Translations under genes and position numbers: made by a program
Assembly: GCF_030381805.1 (NCBI RefSeq)
Contig: NZ_JAUDRH010000003.1
Coordinates: 478,305-542,304, forward strand
Source of the DNA: Chlorogloeopsis sp. ULAP01
GTDB lineage: Bacteria; Cyanobacteriota; Cyanobacteriia; Cyanobacteriales; Nostocaceae
Length of the DNA: 64,000 nucleotides
Direction: 5' to 3'
In this document: piece by piece, positions 33,646-43,575 of the stretch
Position numbering within the stretch: the first letter of the stretch is position 1
Layout: the number at the start of each line of letters is the position of its first letter
The notes under the pieces: generated by a model
Seen by the model: the letters and a program-made list of their open reading frames with translations, nothing else
The model's database searches: none
Told to the model about the DNA's origin: nothing

Positions 33646-36600
33646 ATGAGTAAATCTCTAAATCCCAAGTGTCAAGCCCAAACCCTCACCAATAAGCGTC
33701 TATGGTTATTGATGTTAAACCGTGGCGGCATTGGTTTAGGTGGAATTTTACTACTTGGACTTGTAGGGGGTGCTTGGCGATTATGGAGTTTTGTTCACAA
33801 AGATTTAACACCATTAGCAGAAAAAAGCCTGACGAATACACTTAATCGTCCTGTCAAACTGGGGGAAGTGAAAGAATTTTCGCTCTCTGGAGTAAAGTTT
33901 GGGGCTTCAGCTATTCCGGCAACACCTACAGATCCAGACTATGTTGCAGTCGGTACTGTAGAAGTGGGTTTTAATCCATTGCGGTTACTTTTTACCCACA
34001 ATCTGAAGCTAGATGTTACTTTGGTTAATCCGAACGTTTATATTGAGCAGGATGAAGAAGGACGCTGGACTACTACTACTTTAGCAAAGCCAGCTAAAGG
34101 CGGACTGATTCAAACAGAGTTAGATAAACTCCGATTTCGCGATGCTCAGTTGACATTAGTACCAAATGAGCAATGGAGAAGAGAACAAGAGAAAAATTTT
34201 AAAGTTGGAAAAGCACAAGAAAACAAACCAGAAACACCTTCCCCTACAATCCAATCTGTATTTCCTCCTGGTTTTTTCTCGGCAGTGGCATTTTCGCAAA
34301 TAAATGGAACTGCTCAATTATTAGAAAGTAATGAATTGATCAAGTTTGATTTAGTAGGGAAGGCAAATACTGGTGGTAACCTTTCTTTGCAAGGAAATAT
34401 CCGCCCGAAGACACTGGCAACTAATTTAAAAGTGCGGGGGCAAGACTTGCTAGCCTCTGATGTTACTCGCCTGATTAAATTACCACTGGCATTTCAGGCT
34501 GGCAAGGTAAATGGCGACTTGCATATGCAAGCCGAATTGAGGCAAAATCAACCGCCTTTATTATTTGGTAGTGTTGGTTTGCAAAATGTTCAGGCTCAAG
34601 TTCCTCGTGTACCACAACCATTTATAAATTCACAAGGAACACTTCGCTTTCAAGAGACGGAAGTCAAGCTAGATAATATTGTCACAAGTTACGGTAAAGT
34701 ACCACTGGTAACTAATGGCATGATCGACACTAGAACTGGTTACAAGCTGGCAGGGCGTGTCAATGCAGTCAGTACAGAGGCTGCTCAAGAAACTCTCAAG
34801 CTGAAACTGCCCGTACCTGTAGCTGGGGAGGTAAAAGCAGATTTGCAGTTGGTTGGAGAACCCACCAATCCTATTCTTTCAGGTACAGTGACCACGAGCA
34901 AGCCTGCTCGCATCGACAAAGTTGACTTTAATAGCGTCAAGGGTAAGTTTGAATATTCGCCGACAGCAGCTGTAATTACATTTAAAGATATTCAAGGACA
35001 GACAAAACTCGGTGGTGAGATTGGGGGTACTGGTACAGTTGAGCTTGGCACAACTCCTCAATTAAATTTTAATTTAACGGCAAAGAATATTCCGGGAGAT
35101 GTGATCGCCTCCCTTTACAACTCCAAAACTCCGTTCCAAATAGGCACTGTCTCCGCTACAGCTAAACTGACTGGTACTACTGATAACGTCCAAACAGTGG
35201 TGCAATTTCGAGCTAATCAAGCCCAGTATCCCACAACTGGTGAAGTGGTTGTGAAGGATGATCGTAGTTTATCTTTCCGCAATGTGGCTGTGAGCGTAGG
35301 TGGTGGCAAGTTGGTGGCTGCTGGCAACTGGAATCAAGAGCGCTGGCAAGCTGTAGCTGATGCTTCCAAGATACAACTAGAACGCTTCATCAACCCTAGC
35401 CAACTGCAAAATGTATCTCTCAATCATGCTAACTTGAACGGTCGTCTCATCCTCTCAGGCACCTCCGCTCCCTTCAAAATTGCCAGCATTGACACTCAAA
35501 ACGCTAAAGTTCAAGTTGCAGATGGTACGGTAGCAGTTTCTAAAATTCAACTGGGAGAAAAAAGCTTTTCTGCTCAACTTGTAGCAAACGGCGTGCGGCT
35601 GGGGCGTCTGTTGAAAAAGTCTCCCCCAGCATTACAGGGGACATTGGCGGGTAAGCTTCAAATCTCAGGTAATACAGATGCTTTCAACCTTAAAACTTTA
35701 CAAGGCAGTGGTTCAGCAAGTTTAGCGGTAAGTGGTGGCACGATTACCGCTTCAAATATTCAATTGGCTGATGGTATTTATCAAGCCCAGTTGCAAGCAA
35801 ATAACGTACATATGCAACAATTAGCACAATTGCCTCAGCAATTTCAAGGAAAACTAAAAGGTCAGTTAAATATCGCAGGTTCTTTGGAATCATTCCAGCC
35901 ACAAGCTATTCAAGCGAAAGGACAAGCTCAGTTGAATGTAGCTGATGGCACAATTACTGCTACAAACATCCAATTGGCAAACGGTCGCTATCAAGCTGTA
36001 GTTAATGCTAATGGTGTAAAATTAAATCAGTTCTCCGAGCAGTTGCAAGGTAAATTGGGCGGCAAAATCCAAGTTGCCGGAAATTTAGAGACACAAATAT
36101 TTGCCTCTCTACAGAATTTGCGGGCGATCGGTCAGTTACAGTTTTCTCAGGGTATCGCTGGTATTGAAGAACAACTAACAGCAGAAATTGGCTGGGATGG
36201 AGAAAAGCTGCTGATTCAACGAGCAACAGCTCGTGATTTAAACGCTAATGGCTATATATTAACCAAAGCCAATTCGAGCATTGCACCGGAAATTACTGGT
36301 TTAGCTCTTAATATCCAAGCAAAAAATTACAATTTAAATAAATTACCTATCAAGTTACCTAATGCAGTTGATTTAGCAGGTAAAGCTGATTTTAGCGGGC
36401 AAATTACTGGAAAACTGTCTACACCCAATTTATTAGGAACACTTGCACTGAGGAATTTAGCAGTAAATAAATTTGCTTTTGAGCCAGTATTAACTGGAAA
36501 TATTCAGTCTGTGCAGGGACAAGGTTTAAATTTGAATGTCTCAGGTACGCGTGATAAACTTGCCTTCAACTTAGATGCAAATAATCGTCCCACTGCTTTT

Positions 36601-39204
36601 GCTGTGAAATGGCAGGAAGCTTCTGCAACTGGAACAGTACAGGGCGATAATTTGGTGGCTAAACTAGAAAATTTTCCCTTGACAGTTTTGAATGTAGATG
36701 TGCCTGCTACCACTTTTTTGGGTGCTGGTAAGGTTGCAGGGTTGTTATCGGGAAATCTACAAATTAATCAAAAAACTTGGGCAACGGCAGGAGATATTGC
36801 GATCGCTCAACCACAACTAGCTCGCATCAGTGGCGATCGCTTGTCAGCTCAATTTCGTTATGAAGATGGCAAGGTAACTCTGCGCGATAGTGCCTTTATT
36901 AGAGGAAATAGCCGTTACGCTATGGTTGGTACTTTTGCACCAACAGCTGCAAAACCCCAAATTCAAGGTAAATTAACAGTTAGCCAAGGTCAAATCCAAG
37001 ACGTTTTAACAGTATTGCAGTTATTCGATATCAAAGACTTTCAACGTGGTGTCACTACACCAAGCTATGGCAGCGCCAGTGACTTGAAAACAGTGTCAGT
37101 TGGTTTAGCAAATCAACCCTTACTAACTCAAATCCAGCGTTTTTCAGAAATTGAGGCATTGTTAGCACAGCAGCAACAACAACGTCGCGATGCTTCTTTC
37201 GTACCAGATTTAGCAGATTTAAAAGGAAGTTTCAATGGTGAAGTTGCCGTTGATACAGCCACTGCTAACAAAATGACAGTAAAGTTTAACTTCAAAGGTC
37301 AAAATTTTGTTTGGGGACGAGAAGACGAACCAGAGCGACTTTACACAGCAGATCAGGTGATCGCCCAAGGCAGTTTTGAAAATGGTGTACTGACATTACT
37401 ACCTTTGCGTCTCGAATCAAATAACAGGCTAATAGCCTTTACTGGTAATATTGGCGGTACAGAACAATCTGGACAACTGCGAGTCACAAATCTTCCTCTC
37501 CAACTACTGAATAATTATGTCAAACTGCCTGTTGGTTTAACAGGTAATATCAACGCCACAGCAACATTAGCAGGTAGTACAGCCAATCCCCAAGCCAGAG
37601 GAGAATTGTACATCACAGATGGAACCCTGAACCAGAAGGGAATAGAGTCAGCAAATGCTAGCTTTAGCTATAACAATGGGCGCTTAAATTTTGGTAGTAA
37701 TGTGATGGTTTCTGGCTCGGAACCAGTTACTATCACTGGTAGCCTTCCCTACAAATTGCCTTTTGCTTCTGTCATGCCAGATCACAATCAAGTCAGTTTG
37801 GATGTCAAAGTTCAAAATGAAGGATTGGCAGTATTAAACTTATTAACTGACCAAGTCGCGTTTGAGAAAGGCGAGGGAGATGTAAACTTGACAGTAAGCG
37901 GAACAACAGAACAGCCAGTGCTAAAGGGTATTGCTACTGTTAAGGGAGCTACTTTTGCGGCTCAGGCTCTGCCAGAAAAGCTCACAGATGTAACAGGAAA
38001 ATTAGAGTTTAATTTTGACCGGATCAAAGTAGAAAGTCTTCAAGGCAAATTTAGCAAAGGTAACATCATTGCTCAAGGGGAGATACCCGTTTTCAGTAAC
38101 TCACAACAGTCAATAGACAATCCTCTCAATGTTTCCCTGAATCAGTTAGCAGTGAATCTGAAGGGCAGGTATGAAGGAGGCGTGAGCGGAGACTTGCTGA
38201 TTACTGGTTCTGCTCTAAATCCGGCTATTGGTGGTAATCTCAAGTTATCTGACGGTCAAGTTTTACTGACAGAATCTGCAAACGCTGTTGCTAATGCCAA
38301 TAATAATGAAGAAAGTGCGCTTTTAAAAGCAATCAAGCAAGAGAAATCTAATGGTGGAAATGCAGCGACACGTTTAGACGATTTACAAATCTTACTGGGC
38401 AAGAATGTAGAAATAGCCCTGCCACCGATTCTCAGTTTTCAAGCTACTGGCTCTCTCAGCGTTAATGGCTCCCTAAATAAACCAGAACCTGAAGGAACGA
38501 TTAGATTGCGCAATGGAGATGTAAATTTATTTACTACCCAATTTAATCTTGCTCGTGGTTATGAGCATACAGCTACTTTTAGAGGCAATCAAAATCCTGA
38601 CTTGGATATTCGCTTAATTGCCAGTGTTTTAGACGCAAATCCTTTACAAGTTACTAGTTCATCTGTATCTTCAGAAATTAACGATGGGATTATTACAACT
38701 TTTGATCCTGTAAATACGGTTCGTGTAGAAGCTATAATTGATGGGCCAGCTAGTCAACTCAACCAACATTTAGAATTAACAAGCAATCCTTCTCGCAGTC
38801 AAACAGAAATAGTAGCCTTGCTTGGAGGTAGTTTTGTGGAAACATTTGGACGCGGTGATACTACACTAGGACTTGTCAACTTAGCTGGTTCGGCTTTGAA
38901 TCTTCAGCGAACATTTAACCAAATTGGCAATGCTTTTGGTTTGAGCGAACTACGTCTGTTTCCCACTATCACTTTTGATGACACAAACACAACCAAGAAA
39001 AATACTTCTTCGGTGGATTTGGCGATGGAAGCTGGGGTTGATGTTTCCCGTAGTTTTTCTGTTTCTGCGCTTAAAATTTTGACAAGTGATAAACCTCCTC
39101 AATTTGGCATTAACTACCGCCTCAATCCTGAATTACGCCTACGTACTTCTACTGATTTATCTGGTGACAATCGAGCAGTACTAGAGTATGAAGATAGGTT
39201 TTAA
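33646..39204 (+). CDS. tamB: Translocation and assembly module TamB-like protein
   Basis: Very large envelope protein (1,852 residues) of the TamB/DUF490 (AsmA-like) superfamily, thought to bridge inner and outer membranes and move lipids or assist outer-membrane proteins. One N-terminal membrane anchor (about 24-48, GGIGLGGILLLGLVGGAWRLWS) is followed by long beta-rich repeats; near residues 620-860 three successive units share VSGGTITASNIQLADG- and VADGTITATNIQLANG-type segments. The C-terminal DUF490 region ends with TSNPSRSQTEIVALLGG, a family landmark, then a final strand LEYEDRF that ends in an aromatic residue. No N-terminal signal cleavage is evident. It lacks an adjacent tamA/Omp85 gene, which is usual in cyanobacteria. 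Confidence 0.93.
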   Translation: MSKSLNPKCQAQTLTNKRLWLLMLNRGGIGLGGILLLGLVGGAWRLWSFVHKDLTPLAEKSLTNTLNRPVKLGEVKEFSLSGVKFGASAIPATPTDPDYVAVGTVEVGFNPLRLLFTHNLKLDVTLVNPNVYIEQDEEGRWTTTTLAKPAKGGLIQTELDKLRFRDAQLTLVPNEQWRREQEKNFKVGKAQENKPETPSPTIQSVFPPGFFSAVAFSQINGTAQLLESNELIKFDLVGKANTGGNLSLQGNIRPKTLATNLKVRGQDLLASDVTRLIKLPLAFQAGKVNGDLHMQAELRQNQPPLLFGSVGLQNVQAQVPRVPQPFINSQGTLRFQETEVKLDNIVTSYGKVPLVTNGMIDTRTGYKLAGRVNAVSTEAAQETLKLKLPVPVAGEVKADLQLVGEPTNPILSGTVTTSKPARIDKVDFNSVKGKFEYSPTAAVITFKDIQGQTKLGGEIGGTGTVELGTTPQLNFNLTAKNIPGDVIASLYNSKTPFQIGTVSATAKLTGTTDNVQTVVQFRANQAQYPTTGEVVVKDDRSLSFRNVAVSVGGGKLVAAGNWNQERWQAVADASKIQLERFINPSQLQNVSLNHANLNGRLILSGTSAPFKIASIDTQNAKVQVADGTVAVSKIQLGEKSFSAQLVANGVRLGRLLKKSPPALQGTLAGKLQISGNTDAFNLKTLQGSGSASLAVSGGTITASNIQLADGIYQAQLQANNVHMQQLAQLPQQFQGKLKGQLNIAGSLESFQPQAIQAKGQAQLNVADGTITATNIQLANGRYQAVVNANGVKLNQFSEQLQGKLGGKIQVAGNLETQIFASLQNLRAIGQLQFSQGIAGIEEQLTAEIGWDGEKLLIQRATARDLNANGYILTKANSSIAPEITGLALNIQAKNYNLNKLPIKLPNAVDLAGKADFSGQITGKLSTPNLLGTLALRNLAVNKFAFEPVLTGNIQSVQGQGLNLNVSGTRDKLAFNLDANNRPTAFAVKWQEASATGTVQGDNLVAKLENFPLTVLNVDVPATTFLGAGKVAGLLSGNLQINQKTWATAGDIAIAQPQLARISGDRLSAQFRYEDGKVTLRDSAFIRGNSRYAMVGTFAPTAAKPQIQGKLTVSQGQIQDVLTVLQLFDIKDFQRGVTTPSYGSASDLKTVSVGLANQPLLTQIQRFSEIEALLAQQQQQRRDASFVPDLADLKGSFNGEVAVDTATANKMTVKFNFKGQNFVWGREDEPERLYTADQVIAQGSFENGVLTLLPLRLESNNRLIAFTGNIGGTEQSGQLRVTNLPLQLLNNYVKLPVGLTGNINATATLAGSTANPQARGELYITDGTLNQKGIESANASFSYNNGRLNFGSNVMVSGSEPVTITGSLPYKLPFASVMPDHNQVSLDVKVQNEGLAVLNLLTDQVAFEKGEGDVNLTVSGTTEQPVLKGIATVKGATFAAQALPEKLTDVTGKLEFNFDRIKVESLQGKFSKGNIIAQGEIPVFSNSQQSIDNPLNVSLNQLAVNLKGRYEGGVSGDLLITGSALNPAIGGNLKLSDGQVLLTESANAVANANNNEESALLKAIKQEKSNGGNAATRLDDLQILLGKNVEIALPPILSFQATGSLSVNGSLNKPEPEGTIRLRNGDVNLFTTQFNLARGYEHTATFRGNQNPDLDIRLIASVLDANPLQVTSSSVSSEINDGIITTFDPVNTVRVEAIIDGPASQLNQHLELTSNPSRSQTEIVALLGGSFVETFGRGDTTLGLVNLAGSALNLQRTFNQIGNAFGLSELRLFPTITFDDTNTTKKNTSSVDLAMEAGVDVSRSFSVSALKILTSDKPPQFGINYRLNPELRLRTSTDLSGDNRAVLEYEDRF

Positions 39205-39342
39205 GTAGAAGGCAGAGGGCAGACGGCGGAAGGCAGAAGGGAAGAAAGTTTTTTCATTCGTTATTGGTGTACGCAGATCAGCCAGGGCTACTTAGTTAAA
39301 GGGTTGAGTTTTTTCCGCTTCCAGGAGATCTGATATGGAAAA

Positions 39343-39912
39343 TTAGGCTTGAGTTTGAGAAGGATCTTCAACTTTGCTCAACCAGGTGATTAGATCGTCT
39401 GAGTGAACTGCAATCTCACTTCCTAAGGTTTTGATGTAAAGAACTCCATCACTAATAATTAAATCTTTGATAGGATACCACGTATGTCGTTTGGCATGGC
39501 GTATGCGGATGAGAAGTTCTAAGGGAATTCCTCTACCCAAAACATACTTGCGATGTTTCCACCAAGATCGCCATAAAACAACCGCCTTGCTGCAATGCAT
39601 TTGATAGCCTTCTGGTGCTTGGCAGTATTGATACTGATAAAAACCACGATGATCTATATTGCCTGTGAGAATAAAGTTATATTCGGCTAATACCTGATTT
39701 ATTAATTCCCAGTGAGTTGAATTAGCTTTAATTAAGAATGACGTAGATGCATCATCAAACTTTGTGGTAACAATCGTTCCTTCTGCTTTTGCCGCCAAAT
39801 TGTTACTGCTGTAAACTGTTTCAGCTTTTAAAATTTGATTGGCCAATAATACTTCTTTGCGCTGAATAGATAGCTTAATAAATTCTCGAATTAAATCAAG
39901 ATTAGTTAACAT
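39343..39912 (-). CDS. Conserved-looking hypothetical protein (189 aa)
   Basis: Family not recognised. Soluble, no signal peptide. The N-terminus (MLTNLDLIREFIKLSIQR) is helical; then alternating strands; a Trp/Arg/Lys-rich centre (LWRSWWKHRKYVLGRG, IRHAKRHTWYPIKDLII) that could contact nucleic acid or phosphate; and an acidic end. The ORF extends to 39924 through TTG; I used the ATG at 39912. Convergent with tamB, with a repeat-type spacer (39205-39245) between. Confidence 0.7.
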   Translation of the reverse strand: MLTNLDLIREFIKLSIQRKEVLLANQILKAETVYSSNNLAAKAEGTIVTTKFDDASTSFLIKANSTHWELINQVLAEYNFILTGNIDHRGFYQYQYCQAPEGYQMHCSKAVVLWRSWWKHRKYVLGRGIPLELLIRIRHAKRHTWYPIKDLIISDGVLYIKTLGSEIAVHSDDLITWLSKVEDPSQTQA

Positions 39913-40423
39913 CTGTTTTGACAATAAAACTAAAATTTTTGAGTTTAATACTTCCTTGAAATTTCACTTGTAAAGGTAGATGCTGGAAATGCTGCTAATA
40001 TATATGCATCTCTGAAAATATCAGCATGAATTTAATTTAACAGTTCCTAGCCTGTGATATTTACTTAAATTGGTAAAGAAATAGACTTGTTATTTAAATT
40101 TTGGAATAACTATACGGAAATAATACTGAAGTTTTCTAACTATAGTAGTAAAAAACTTTAAACACGTATGATAAAAAGCACTTTTATCTTAACAGTGTAT
40201 AGTGTAAGAAGCGATCGCCTGCTTTCTTACAAAATTAGATTAGTCAAATAAAACTCACCTGTGAATAGGGGGTTAGAGACGCTGAAGCTAGGTGATTCCT
40301 TGTGTGATTAAATCATATAGATGTCTGACTAACTACAGTATTTCACAAGTTCATAACGAATTAAATTCATAAAGGCTCTGCGCCCCTCCGCGCTGACTCC
40401 GCGTACCTCTGCGTTTAAAAAAG
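39913..40423. other. AT-rich intergenic region
   Basis: 511 bp without a gene. The part near 40380-40412 (ctctgcgcccctccgcg) is a low-complexity repeat. No other structure seen. Confidence 0.45.
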
Positions 40424-41314
40424 CTAAGTATTCACACCACTAACCGATAATCGCAGAACTGATAACCCTAAAATTATCAAAAATAACACCAGCCCAATAG
40501 TACAGGCATAGCTAATTTCCAAGTTATTGAATGCTTGTTCGTACAAATAGTAGACTATTGTTTTTGAGCTGTTGCGTGGCCCACCTTGTGTCATAATATA
40601 CACTTCTTCAAAAACTTTAGTCGCTGATATCGCAGAAATAACTGCTACCAGAGCGAGATATGGTTTCATTAAAGGTACGGTGATGTCCCAGTGTTTACGG
40701 ACACCATCAGAACCGTCAATTGCTGCTGCTTCATAGATATCAGCAGGTATTGATTGCAACCCAGCTAGATAAATCACCATGTAATAGCCCAATCCTTTCC
40801 AGATGGTAACAGCCATAACACTAAACAATGCAAAACGAGGGCTGGTTAGCCACGGAATTCCTTCTGGAAAAATACCTTTAAGAAGCTGATTGAGTAGTCC
40901 ATTTTCTGCATACAACCATCGCCAAGCAATTCCTGCCACTACCATCGAAATAACAACAGGAGTATAGTATGCAGCCCGAAACCAATGCATACCCCGTAGT
41001 TTCTGATTTACCAGAATCGCCAGTGCCAAGGGAGCAATTACCAAAATTGGCACTACACCTACCAGATACACAACAGTGTTTCCTAAAGTTTGCCAAAAAA
41101 CAGGATCACCCCATAAGCGGCGGAAGTTAGCAAAGCCTACCCATTGTGGTATCTGAGTTAAATCATATTCGTAACGAGTAAAGCTGAGGTAAAAAGCTTG
41201 CAATGCAGGCCAAAATACGGTTAATACCAAGATAACTAAAGCAGGTAGCAAAAATAGGTAAGGAGTGAGTCGCTGTTTGATGAATATCCAGTTTTTAGGC
41301 GTCAAATTATTCAT
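40424..41314 (-). CDS. Sugar ABC transporter permease (MalF/UgpA type), unpartnered
   Basis: Inner-membrane permease, 296 residues with six hydrophobic segments. FLLPALVILVLTVFWPALQ is the usual first span; IPADIYEAAAIDGSDGVRKH followed by ITVPLMKP is the EAA loop that docks the ATPase; QGGPRNSSKTIVYYLYEQAF is a MalF-family landmark. It imports a carbohydrate or glycerol phosphate-like substrate; the exact one is unknown. No binding protein, second permease or ATPase adjoins it, unlike the operon at 49.3-52.5 kb, so its partners must lie elsewhere. It is divergent from the DUF3891 gene. Confidence 0.9.
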   Translation of the reverse strand: MNNLTPKNWIFIKQRLTPYLFLLPALVILVLTVFWPALQAFYLSFTRYEYDLTQIPQWVGFANFRRLWGDPVFWQTLGNTVVYLVGVVPILVIAPLALAILVNQKLRGMHWFRAAYYTPVVISMVVAGIAWRWLYAENGLLNQLLKGIFPEGIPWLTSPRFALFSVMAVTIWKGLGYYMVIYLAGLQSIPADIYEAAAIDGSDGVRKHWDITVPLMKPYLALVAVISAISATKVFEEVYIMTQGGPRNSSKTIVYYLYEQAFNNLEISYACTIGLVLFLIILGLSVLRLSVSGVNT

Positions 41315-41417
41315 AACGGCGCATCTTTTTCGTACGATCGGAAGATGAATTTACAGCCACAAGTTATGCAGCATAAGGAAGGCTAACTCATATTACACGA
41401 ATGACTGAGGCTGATTC

Positions 41418-42143
41418 ATGATCGTTAACCAAGACGAAAGGGGTTGGGAAGTAATTTACCATCGCGCTCATGCTTTGCTAGCTGCCCAAATAGCCGGGCA
41501 TTGGCACCCTAAAAAACGCCCGGTGCGTTGGCTAGAGACTGTTGCAGCCATTTCCCATCACGATGACTTGGAAAAAGAATGGGAAGAGAAGAACATTACC
41601 GAAGCTGGCGCACCACTAGACTTTACCCTCGATTCCGAAATTCATCTGCCAAAAATGCAGAAACTAGTACAAAATGCTCGCTATCGGGGTAGATGGGTAG
41701 CAATGCTTATTTCTATGCACATGAGCTTTTTACTTGAGGGCAAGCGGGGAGAGTCATCAGAATTGGATGACTTTTTGGATGAACAATTACAACACCAACA
41801 GCAATGGCGTCAGGAATTGAATATTACAAAAGATGATGCTGCCGAAGCTTATGCCTTTTTTCAATGGTGCGATCGCTTGTCACTCATCCTTTGCCAACGT
41901 CAGTTACCTGTTGGTGAACGCGCTCTAGAAATTGCTACTTTACCTGACGGTAATCGTTATGATGTAATCCAAAATAGTGATAATAATGTAACTGTTAAAC
42001 CCTGGCCTTTCTTAGAAGAACAATTCACAGTTAAAGTAGAAGCTACCTACCTAGAGCAATTAAAATTTGACAGTAGTGCCGAACTCTCGCAAGCACTGCA
42101 AGTTGCACCAATCAAAACATTGGAGTGGACTTTTGCAAAGTAA
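41418..42143 (+). CDS. DUF3891 family protein
   Basis: 241-residue soluble protein of DUF3891, a family common in cyanobacteria and actinobacteria. Visible features: HRAHALLAAQIAGHWH, ETVAAISHHDDLEKEW and LISMHMSFLLEG supply clustered His/Asp residues suggestive of a metal site like an HD-type fold; FFQWCDRLSLILCQ and VKPWPFLEEQF follow. Function is not established. Single gene with a short leader. Confidence 0.88.
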   Translation: MIVNQDERGWEVIYHRAHALLAAQIAGHWHPKKRPVRWLETVAAISHHDDLEKEWEEKNITEAGAPLDFTLDSEIHLPKMQKLVQNARYRGRWVAMLISMHMSFLLEGKRGESSELDDFLDEQLQHQQQWRQELNITKDDAAEAYAFFQWCDRLSLILCQRQLPVGERALEIATLPDGNRYDVIQNSDNNVTVKPWPFLEEQFTVKVEATYLEQLKFDSSAELSQALQVAPIKTLEWTFAK

Positions 42144-42372
42144 GGCTATGATTAATATTTATTAGCTATTAGTTAGTGGTTAGTAGGAGCGGGTTTGGAA
42201 GTTGATCTAATTAGCAAAACCCGCACGACAGTCGCACTCGACGCGCTTAACCCGCAAGGGCGCGCTGGCTCCCGTACAGTAGTAAGTAGAGACGCACCAT
42301 AGCGCGTCTCTATTTAGTAGTTAACTTTTTATCACTCTTGTTGTCTGCCCTTCTCCCTTCTTTATTTGTCCC
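42144..42372. repeat. Repeat cluster: MITE relic plus hairpins
   Basis: Contains a MITE-like inverted repeat (42183-42229, gcgggttt ... aaacccgc ends), a palindromic unit (acgcgcttaacccgcaaggg, about 42240-42270) and a hairpin AGAGACGC (42288-42295) / GCGTCTCT (42304-42311). These belong to the same dispersed families as 1301-1368 and 27095-27546. No gene in this spacer. Confidence 0.7.
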
Positions 42373-42546
42373 CTACAATCCTTTGAATTCTAAATAATAG
42401 TTTTCTCGAATGCGCTGCAAATCTTCTGCTACTTGGGAGGCTGTACGACGGTGTCTAGAAATCCTCTTGAGTTCGGACTCTAATTCAGCACTAGAATTAT
42501 GTGGAATCCAGTCTTTGCCGCCAGTGTTGAAAATCAACAAAAACAT
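42373..42546 (-). CDS. Short conserved-looking ORF (57 aa), possibly truncated
   Basis: The minus strand reads MFLLIFNTGGKDWIPHNSSA and then ELESELKRISRHRRTASQ followed by VAEDLQRIRENYYLEFKGL. The frame is open for 17 further residues upstream (IDRFRLEILRNLGRIT), with a stop just before them and no good start. It looks native: helix-forming, charged and without repeats. It may be a real small gene or the 3' end of a longer, degraded one. Family not recognised. Confidence 0.5.
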   Translation of the reverse strand: MFLLIFNTGGKDWIPHNSSAELESELKRISRHRRTASQVAEDLQRIRENYYLEFKGL

Positions 42547-42822
42547 GGTAATACGTCCTAAATTCCGCAGGATTTCTAATCTAAATCTGTCAATAGCGAT
42601 CGCACTTCACCCAGTAGATATCACCTGATTGGGTGAAAAGATAAAATTGTCATTAGTCATTGGTTAATGGTTAATGGTTAGTAGATAGTGGTTATTTCCT
42701 CACTCCCCCAGCTTTCCCATCTTCCGCATCTCCCACTCTCCTTGTCCCCTTGTCTTTCTCTCTCCCCATCTTCCGCATCTCCCCCTCCTCTTCCCTTCTG
42801 CCCCCTGCCCTCTGCCTTATTT

Positions 42823-43518
42823 TCAAGCCAGATACTGCACCCAAACTTTTAACACCTCTGGTGAACCATACCAATTTTGAGGGCTTCTAGGAGAATGTTT
42901 GACACCTTCAATCACGATATTTTCTGCTCCTTCTAAATGAGCAGCTTCAATGGGAGTAATTCCGTCTCCCCAAGTGTTACCCTTGCCGCAGGTTAGTTGA
43001 TAGCTACTGTACGCTAACCAACTTCCCCGGCGTTTTTCGCCAAAAATTGTTTTGCCAGCGACACAAACATAACGAACATTTTTGTAGAATGCTCCAGGAT
43101 AATTATTATTGACAAAATCTAAATTCCAGCGTGTCCAACGTTCTTGACTTATATGTGGTGTACCCAAAGTAATCAAAGTTGCAACCACCGAATGAGCTTC
43201 CCAAAGGGATGAATTAACTTCATTACGTCCCAAATAAGGTTTTTCACCCAAATAAATGCGAGATAGCCAACCTCCTGCTGAGTGACCGATCAAATTAATC
43301 TGAGAAGTATTATATTGCTGTAGTATTTGCTTTACCGTTTTATCTAGTTGCAGCAAAATAGGTGTAACCGATCTGCCTCCGAGAGTGACTATCCAGTCAC
43401 GCCGTCGCAGTGGCACAATCACCGTAGGAAAGCCAGAATGTTGTAAGGATTGCTGTAGTTGGCGATAAGCGATCGCGCTTTCTAAGTATCCAGGCAAAAT
43501 AACTGTTGGTAATGGCAT
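42823..43518 (-). CDS. Alpha/beta hydrolase (esterase/lipase-like)
   Basis: 231 residues from ATG 43518 (MPLPTVILPGYL); the frame continues to a TTG at 43542. PTVILPGYLESAIAY is the oxyanion-side motif. INLIGHSAGGWLSRIYLG contains the nucleophile elbow G-H-S-x-G. The acid is probably the Asp of GNTWGDGITP and the His is in GVKHSPRSPQ. No signal peptide, so cytosolic. Substrate unknown. It is divergent from cobI, sharing a 57-bp spacer. Confidence 0.9.
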   Translation of the reverse strand: MPLPTVILPGYLESAIAYRQLQQSLQHSGFPTVIVPLRRRDWIVTLGGRSVTPILLQLDKTVKQILQQYNTSQINLIGHSAGGWLSRIYLGEKPYLGRNEVNSSLWEAHSVVATLITLGTPHISQERWTRWNLDFVNNNYPGAFYKNVRYVCVAGKTIFGEKRRGSWLAYSSYQLTCGKGNTWGDGITPIEAAHLEGAENIVIEGVKHSPRSPQNWYGSPEVLKVWVQYLA

Positions 43519-43575
43519 TTTTAATTTTGGATTTGTCAGCAAAAATTTAAATATATAACTTATACGTAAGTAGCA

